Assembly: GCF_012847335.1 (NCBI RefSeq)
Contig: NZ_JABBDX010000004.1
Coordinates: forward strand, 124,001 to 188,000
Direction of reading: 5' to 3'
Length of the DNA: 64,000 bases
DNA from: Psychrobacter sp. MF31
GTDB taxonomy: Bacteria; Pseudomonadota; Gammaproteobacteria; Pseudomonadales; Moraxellaceae
Under the pieces are notes generated by a model. The model had not been told where the DNA came from. It worked only from the letters and a program-made list of their open reading frames with translations, and made no database searches. A program made the translations under genes and the position numbers. Shown here in pieces: positions 59,055-64,000 of the stretch. The first letter of the stretch is position 1. The number at the start of each line of letters is the position of its first letter.

Positions 59055-59429
59055 ATGTCCGTACAAGCCGCCGTATTTAACCCTAATGATCAGCTTGACC
59101 CAACCGCTCTTAATTTGACCAACAGCGCTGCGCAAAAAGTGCGCCGTCTTCGCGAAGAAGAAGGCGATGACAACTTGATGCTTCGCGTTTATGTCACTGG
59201 CGGCGGCTGCTCGGGCTTTTCTTATGGTTTTAACTTTGCCACTGAGACTGATGAAGACGACGCCGATTTTCAAAATGGCGATGTAACGCTTGTCGTTGAC
59301 TCATTAAGCTATCAATATTTGCAAGGCTCAACCGTCGATTACGTTGAAGGTTTAGAGGGCGCGCGCTTTATCGTTCAAAATCCGAACGCCACCACCACTT
59401 GTGGCTGCGGCTCATCGTTTTCTATTTAA
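59055..59429 (+). CDS. erpA: Iron-sulfur cluster insertion protein ErpA
   Basis: A-type carrier that delivers Fe-S clusters, notably to isoprenoid enzymes. The three cluster Cys are Cys52 (GGGCSGF), Cys116 and Cys118 ([11 protein letters not shown]). 124 residues, with an extra 15-residue N-terminus. No isc or suf genes adjacent. Convergence with ErpA rather than IscA is from [24 protein letters not shown]. Confidence 0.94.
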   Translation: MSVQAAVFNPNDQLDPTALNLTNSAAQKVRRLREEEGDDNLMLRVYVTGGGCSGFSYGFNFATETDEDDADFQNGDVTLVVDSLSYQYLQGSTVDYVEGLEGARFIVQNPNATTTCGCGSSFSI

Positions 59430-59751
59430 CTTATCATTAAAAATTGCCATTTTTGCCAGTTACACAATAAAAACCTCAGCTAATCGGGTTGGGGCTTGTT
59501 TAATTCTTAAGTTGTGATTAAATATCGACTGGGATTGAGGCGTTTTATTAATTTAGCAAGTTAAGCGATAAGCTTTGATGTTTATTAATGATCGCCGCCC
59601 AGCCTCGCCACTGAAATGATAATCTGTTATTTGCTCATTTTTTGCCAATTAGTGCCGTTAGCAGTTTTGGTGATGATGGTAATCAACTATTATCTTGCTC
59701 GTTGCGATCCCTTTTTTATCACTACATTATTATTCTAAAGGATACCTTTAT
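59430..59751. other. Spacer erpA / roadblock-like gene
   Basis: 322 bases. No gene, clear terminator or repeat found; the stretch just before 59752 holds AAAGGA, the ribosome site for the next gene. Confidence 0.4.
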
Positions 59752-60108
59752 ATGGCAAAATTATCGCTTGACCCTTTAAATGAAATCGACGGCTTTGTTG
59801 CCGCAGCTTTAGTTGACAGCGAATCAGGACTGGCTTTAGCAACGCTTGGCACCGGCATTGATTTAGAGCTTGCCGCAGCGGGAAATACCGAAGTGATCCG
59901 CGCCAAACGCAAAGTTGCTGACGCCCTTGGTCTTGATGAAAACATCGAAGATATTTTGATCACTTTGAGCAAGCAGTACCACTTACTGCGTCCACTCGTT
60001 CGCAACCACAACTTATTTTTGTACCTTATTTTGGATCGCCAAAAATCAAACCTTGCCATGGCGCGCCACAACCTTAAAAGCTTTGAAACTGAGCTTGATT
60101 TTTCTTAA
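59752..60108 (+). CDS. Roadblock/LC7-like domain protein
   Basis: 118 residues from ATG 59752 (AAAGGA upstream); the longer frame would add 19 hydrophobic residues without a ribosome site. The pattern [25 protein letters not shown], then an alpha helix with [25 protein letters not shown] and [23 protein letters not shown], fits the roadblock/LC7 fold (MglB-like). Such proteins pair with small GTPases, but none is nearby. Assignment by eye. Confidence 0.65.
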   Translation: MAKLSLDPLNEIDGFVAAALVDSESGLALATLGTGIDLELAAAGNTEVIRAKRKVADALGLDENIEDILITLSKQYHLLRPLVRNHNLFLYLILDRQKSNLAMARHNLKSFETELDFS

Positions 60109-60156
60109 TCGCTCCTGCTTTGCTTTAAACCTTCATTCTATATTATTTTTTATCAT

Positions 60157-60187
60157 AAGCATCTACCCTCATGGTAGGTGCTTTTTT
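60157..60187 (+). terminator. Terminator after the roadblock-like gene
   Basis: Stem AAGCATCTACC / GGTAGGTGCTT (one mismatch) with loop CTCAT, followed by TTTTTT. Confidence 0.88.
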
Positions 60188-60426
60188 GATGGTTTTATTA
60201 TTTAATCTCAATCAAAATGCGACCTTATAAGTCGCTATTCATCTAAGCTAAGTCAGCCCAAGTAAAGGTTACGCAATTTGTAATCGCGCGTGGTGTTTCG
60301 ATAAGCTTTGGGATAAACTTAACCCATTGTTTGAATTTTTAAGCTGATTTAACCCCATATTACCGATTTCATTTAAGCTTTGATACCTCAAGCTTGACAA
60401 TAAATAATAATGAACAGAAGCCAATT
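60188..60426. other. Upstream region of gshA
   Basis: 239 bases without a gene. The gshA promoter should lie here; no convincing box pair was found. Confidence 0.35.
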
Positions 60427-62019
60427 ATGAGTGATCTTGTCGCAAATTTTGCCAATTTTACCCCCCCGAACTGGATTGAACCTGACCATTTAGCCGGAAT
60501 GCTGCGCGGCATTGAAAAAGAAGGGCTTCGAGTGTTGACCGATGGTCATTTGGCAAAAACCTTTCACCCTGAAAAATTGGGCTCAAAGTTAACTCATCCG
60601 TTTATCACGACCGATTATTCTGAAAACTTGCTTGAATTAATCACTGAGCCTAAAAGCACGCCTAAAGATACCCTTGCCATGCTGCGTCAGCTTCATGTTT
60701 TGGTTTATCAAGCGCTTCCTGAAGATGAGCTGATGTGGCCGCTGTCCATGCCGTGTATGACATCGGCTCAGGATGAGGACATTCCGCTTGCCGATTATGG
60801 CACGTCAAATTCAGGTCGGCTAAAAACGCTTTATCGAAGCGGTCTTGGGATTCGCTACGGCAGACGAATGCAAGCCATTGCAGGATTGCATTACAATTTG
60901 TCTTTTGGCGATGAGTTATTTGAGCGCTGGTTGGCAGAAGAGCAGCAAAAGGACGCTCAATATAGCCAAGATCATGAGTTGCTTGCTGATTTTAAAAATG
61001 ATAAATATTTGGGACTCATTCGCAACTTTAAGCGCTTAACAAGTTTGATTTTATATTTACTTGGGGCAAGTCCAAGCGTTTGCGCAAGCTTTATTGAAGG
61101 TCGAGCCCACAATTTAGAGCCGTTAAACGAGAGCACTTATTATAAGCCGTTTGCCACCAGCCTGCGGATGGGAAAGCTTGGCTACACCAACAGCGTTCAA
61201 GAATCGCTTGATATCCGCTACAACCATTTGCCAGAATACGTAGCGGGACTTCGCCGAGCCATTCAAACGCCACATGAGCGCTTTAAAGCGCTTGGGCTTG
61301 AGGATGATCGCGGCGAGCCGATCCAAATTAACGACCATATTTTGCAAATTGAAAATGAGTTTTATAGTCCCATTCGCCCAAAACAAATCGCCCAAAGTGG
61401 CGAGACGCCAACTGAGGCATTGGCGCAGCGTGGGATTGCTTATGTTGAGTTTCGAGCTATTGATTTAGACCCTTATAGCGATGTTGGCATCCGCTTATCC
61501 AGCGCTTGTTTTTTAGAAGTGATGGCGCTTTACTGTCTGCTTGCAGAATCTCCGCTGCTGCTGCCTGATGAAGAAGAAGAGCTTGCGCTAAATGTTGAGC
61601 GCGTGGTAAACCAAGGTCGCCTTGAGGGCTTACAAGTCTTATCCGGCAGCGCTGAAGTGTTACTTAAAGACTGGATGCTTGAGCATTTAAACCAAATGCA
61701 GCCGTTAGCGGCGCTGCTTGATGAGCATCACGGCGGCAACGATTACCGAACTGCCATTGCCTTAATGCAAGGTAAAGCCGGTCACAGCGACTCGACCATC
61801 TCAGCGCAAGTCAGCGCGGACAGTGAGCGCTTAGGAAGCCTTTGGCAGCTTGGGGCAACGCTTGCTAAGCTTCATAAACAAAGCCTATTAAAACAAACGT
61901 TAAGCCCAAAAGATCAAGCCAAATATGAAGTTTTGGCTGAAAAATCTAGGCTTCAGCAAGCAGAAATTGAAGCGAATGACACCGTGGACTTTAATACTTT
62001 TTTGCAGCAGTACCGCTGA
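60427..62019 (+). CDS. gshA: Glutamate-cysteine ligase
   Basis: First and rate-limiting step of glutathione synthesis. 530 residues from ATG 60427, similar to the Escherichia coli type; GIEKEGLRV holds metal-binding Glu residues, and TTDYSENLLELIT and VQESLDIRYNHLPEYVAGLR follow as in the family. A TTG at 60394 would add 11 residues. 46 bases before dsbB. Confidence 0.95.
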   Translation: MSDLVANFANFTPPNWIEPDHLAGMLRGIEKEGLRVLTDGHLAKTFHPEKLGSKLTHPFITTDYSENLLELITEPKSTPKDTLAMLRQLHVLVYQALPEDELMWPLSMPCMTSAQDEDIPLADYGTSNSGRLKTLYRSGLGIRYGRRMQAIAGLHYNLSFGDELFERWLAEEQQKDAQYSQDHELLADFKNDKYLGLIRNFKRLTSLILYLLGASPSVCASFIEGRAHNLEPLNESTYYKPFATSLRMGKLGYTNSVQESLDIRYNHLPEYVAGLRRAIQTPHERFKALGLEDDRGEPIQINDHILQIENEFYSPIRPKQIAQSGETPTEALAQRGIAYVEFRAIDLDPYSDVGIRLSSACFLEVMALYCLLAESPLLLPDEEEELALNVERVVNQGRLEGLQVLSGSAEVLLKDWMLEHLNQMQPLAALLDEHHGGNDYRTAIALMQGKAGHSDSTISAQVSADSERLGSLWQLGATLAKLHKQSLLKQTLSPKDQAKYEVLAEKSRLQQAEIEANDTVDFNTFLQQYR

Positions 62020-62065
62020 ATTAACACATAGATCAAATCAACAAAACGTTACCATGAGATTTTAA

Positions 62066-62575
62066 ATGTCACGATTGAGCTATCGCAATTTAAACTGGCT
62101 ACTGGTTGCCGCCGCTGTCCTTGGCATGGCATTTGCGTTGTTATTTTTACAGCGATATATGGGCTTCTCCCCTTGCCCGCTGTGCATTTTTCAGCGCGTA
62201 GGATTGATGGTGATGGGTGGCTTTGCGCTTATTGCTGCGATTGTGAACCCAAAATCACTGGTGGCAAAATTGCTGCTTTGGCTTGGCAGTCTTGCCGGAA
62301 TTTTATGGTCAATCGGCGTTGCGGCGCGTCACGTTTGGATTCAACACTTGCCTGCCGATCAAGTGCCCTCTTGTGGTCCTGGTCTTGATTATTGGCTAGA
62401 TACCTTGCCGATGCAGCAAGTGTTTCATGAGGTCTTGTCCGGATCAGGCGAGTGCGCCTTGGTTGAATGGCGGTTTTTGGGATTGAGCATCCCTGAACAA
62501 GCCATTATTTTCTTTTTAATCTTGCTCATCATTCACGTCTTGTTATTTTGGCGAATGATTAAGACAAAAAGCTAA
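62066..62575 (+). CDS. dsbB: Disulfide bond formation protein DsbB
   Basis: Inner-membrane oxidase that reoxidises DsbA with quinone. Four helices; the two Cys pairs are Cys37-Cys40 (CPLC) and Cys103...Cys130 in the periplasmic loop. 169 residues. Following gshA puts two thiol-redox genes together, though the reactions occur in different compartments. Confidence 0.95.
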   Translation: MSRLSYRNLNWLLVAAAVLGMAFALLFLQRYMGFSPCPLCIFQRVGLMVMGGFALIAAIVNPKSLVAKLLLWLGSLAGILWSIGVAARHVWIQHLPADQVPSCGPGLDYWLDTLPMQQVFHEVLSGSGECALVEWRFLGLSIPEQAIIFFLILLIIHVLLFWRMIKTKS

Positions 62576-62922
62576 TTGAAATCATTAGTAGCTGATTATC
62601 AAAATCTTAGTAGCTAAATAACCAACTAAAAAAGCTGACTTTGTATTCATTACTTACTTGCAAAATGCTTCTAGAATATAACAAACGCTTACATTAGTAA
62701 AAGTTAACTTTGTTATCTTAGGCGGATATCACGCTTATTAGGTTTTGGACTAAAATTATGCCAAACGCTGGCATTTTTATCAGTAATTTAGTAAGCCTTC
62801 TTTTTTAAAAGACGCCATTTAGCTTATCTTGATTGTGTAAAACAACTTGGTGAAAGACAATTTGAATGTAAAAGATAAGGTGTTAAGTTAAATGTTAAGG
62901 TCTGCTAACAGTTATTATTGGT
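62576..62922. other. Spacer dsbB / NlpE-like gene
   Basis: 347 AT-rich bases. No gene, hairpin or promoter that I would defend. Confidence 0.35.
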
Positions 62923-63600
62923 ATGATAAAAAATGATCAGAGTTTAGCTTGGTTATCCTCAGCCAGCGCCAAAATGCCGGTAAAGTTTAAGCAAGCAGTT
63001 AACAAGCGCCAGCACATAACGCTTGCCAGTTTATTGCTCGGAGCGGCTTTACTGTCCGGTTGCGACAGCCAGTCGGCGACATTTTCTATGATTGATGCGC
63101 CAATGGATGAAGCGGCAGCAGAGACAGCTTCATCCTCAGCGCTGGGCGATCAGCCAAATCAAGCAAATGCCAAAGCTTCTCGCGATACCGAAATCGCAGC
63201 TGAACCTGAAAATCATGGTCAATCTTTATTAGCCGCCGCTAAAACAGATGACAATCCTGCGCAAAATATGGCAACTCGCGACAACCGCAGCGACGCGTCT
63301 TTACATGCTACCTTAATTGGTGATTATGAAGGGATGCTACCGTGCTCCTTTTGTGAAGGCACAATGGTGACGCTCAATTTATTTTCTGATGGTTCGGTGA
63401 TTAAAACCAGTGTTTTTGAAGCGCCAGAAACGCCCACCCCGCCGTTATCTGAGTCCGGCGTTTATCAGCAAGACAACAATAAGATCATTATTGCTTATGA
63501 AGACAAATCCGTTGAGTCCTTTGAGATTCAGGACAATCATTTGGTGATGATGGGTGATGACAAACAGCCCAATCCGGATTACATGCTTTCTAGAAAATAG
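62923..63600 (+). CDS. NlpE-like outer-membrane lipoprotein
   Basis: Signal peptide with the lipobox LLSGC (Cys47), a disordered Ala/Glu/Asp/Asn-rich spacer (about 50-128) and an NlpE-N-type domain with GDYEGMLPCSFCEGTMVTLNL (Cys141-x-x-Cys144), a CxxC pair as in NlpE, the sensor of surface attachment and lipoprotein stress. The C-terminal NlpE domain is missing. ATG 62923 is the longest start; ATG 62974 (MPVKFKQ) would make a more usual signal length. Neither has a good ribosome site. Confidence 0.78.
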   Translation: MIKNDQSLAWLSSASAKMPVKFKQAVNKRQHITLASLLLGAALLSGCDSQSATFSMIDAPMDEAAAETASSSALGDQPNQANAKASRDTEIAAEPENHGQSLLAAAKTDDNPAQNMATRDNRSDASLHATLIGDYEGMLPCSFCEGTMVTLNLFSDGSVIKTSVFEAPETPTPPLSESGVYQQDNNKIIIAYEDKSVESFEIQDNHLVMMGDDKQPNPDYMLSRK

Positions 63601-63653
63601 CTTTTATATGCCCCTTTAATTTTTGATTGTTATAACAATTCTTACTCCATTTT

Positions 63654-63675
63654 GCCTACCTCGTAGGCTTTTTTT
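63654..63675 (+). terminator. Terminator after the NlpE-like gene
   Basis: Stem GCCTAC/GTAGGC with loop CTC, followed by seven T. Confidence 0.88.
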
Positions 63676-63781
63676 ATGGGCGATCAAAATCTGATAAGGA
63701 TTGTTATTGGCGAAGTTTTCTGCTTTACTTTACAATGATTCAAACCTTTTTAAGCCATTTTAACAACAGCGAGCGCAATTG

Positions 63782-64000
63782 ATGCACATTCATATCTTGG
63801 GAATTTGTGGGACATTTATGGGGTCATTGGCGCTGCTTGCGCGAAGCTTGGGGCACACGGTGACGGGATCGGACGCCAATGTTTATCCGCCGATGTCCAC
63901 CCAGCTTGAAAAAGCGGGCGTATCAATTCTTGAGGGCTATTTGGTTGAGCATTTAACGCCCGCCCCTGATTTGGTGGTGGTTGGCAACGCAATGAAGCGC
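63782..64000 (+). CDS. mpl: UDP-N-acetylmuramate:L-Ala-gamma-D-Glu-meso-DAP ligase, 5' part
   Basis: The first 73 codons only; the gene runs off the window. MHIHILGICGTFMGSLALLARSLGHTVTGSDANVYPPMST matches the N-terminal Rossmann part of Mpl, which recycles murein tripeptide into the cell-wall precursor pool. ATG 63782 directly follows an A/T stretch with GAGCG; no other start is better. Confidence 0.92.
   Translation, partial: MHIHILGICGTFMGSLALLARSLGHTVTGSDANVYPPMSTQLEKAGVSILEGYLVEHLTPAPDLVVVGNAMKR

Overview
The window is a stretch of core chromosome from a gamma-proteobacterium of the family Moraxellaceae, most likely Psychrobacter. The grounds are the protein types (a class I fructose-bisphosphate aldolase of the Fda type, PilB-PilC-PilD-CoaE order, a roadblock-like protein before gshA), the moderate G+C with AT-rich spacers, and a gene that looks like Balon, the ribosome hibernation factor first described in Psychrobacter urativorans. 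I see no prophage, insertion sequence, CRISPR array, rRNA or origin.

Left part (1-15 kb): argH; yggX; the phosphate uptake operon pstS-pstC-pstA-pstB-phoU on the minus strand behind a four-repeat PhoB box; divergent thiC behind a TPP riboswitch; fda and an EamA exporter; and a tightly overlapping ABC exporter / alpha-beta hydrolase / AlkB-like trio. From 15.3 to 19.5 kb a minus-strand run carries a 67-residue membrane protein, a quinone oxidoreductase-like enzyme, an EEP-family phosphodiesterase, a protein with two glutaredoxin/GST-N domains, and the Balon-like ribosome factor. It is followed on the plus strand by prlC, yheV and a degenerate macro-domain gene.

Central part (23-36 kb): the classical translation/RNA block on the minus strand, in transcription order tpiA, secG, tRNA-Leu(GAG), initiator tRNA-Met, rimP, nusA, infB, rbfA, truB, rpsO, pnp. 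This is the same arrangement as secG-leuU and metY-rimP-nusA-infB-rbfA-truB-rpsO-pnp in enterobacteria, but a small AT-rich cassette (a PfpI/DJ-1 stress protein plus two tiny hydrophilic proteins not previously called) lies between truB and rpsO, closed by its own terminator just before the rpsO promoter.

Right part (36-64 kb): type IV pilus assembly genes pilB-pilC-pilD with coaE; rlmB and ppnP on the other strand; recN; yqgE-ruvX; a four-helix membrane protein, tusA and xerD; an RsmC-like methyltransferase; lptF-lptG for LPS export, divergent from pepA-holC; sstT; cbpA-cbpM; the ABC-F ATPase yheS; erpA; a roadblock/LC7-like protein; gshA; dsbB; an NlpE-like lipoprotein; and the first 73 codons of mpl at the right edge. 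Several start codons were moved from the longest open frame to a site with a good ribosome binding site; each case is explained in its entry.
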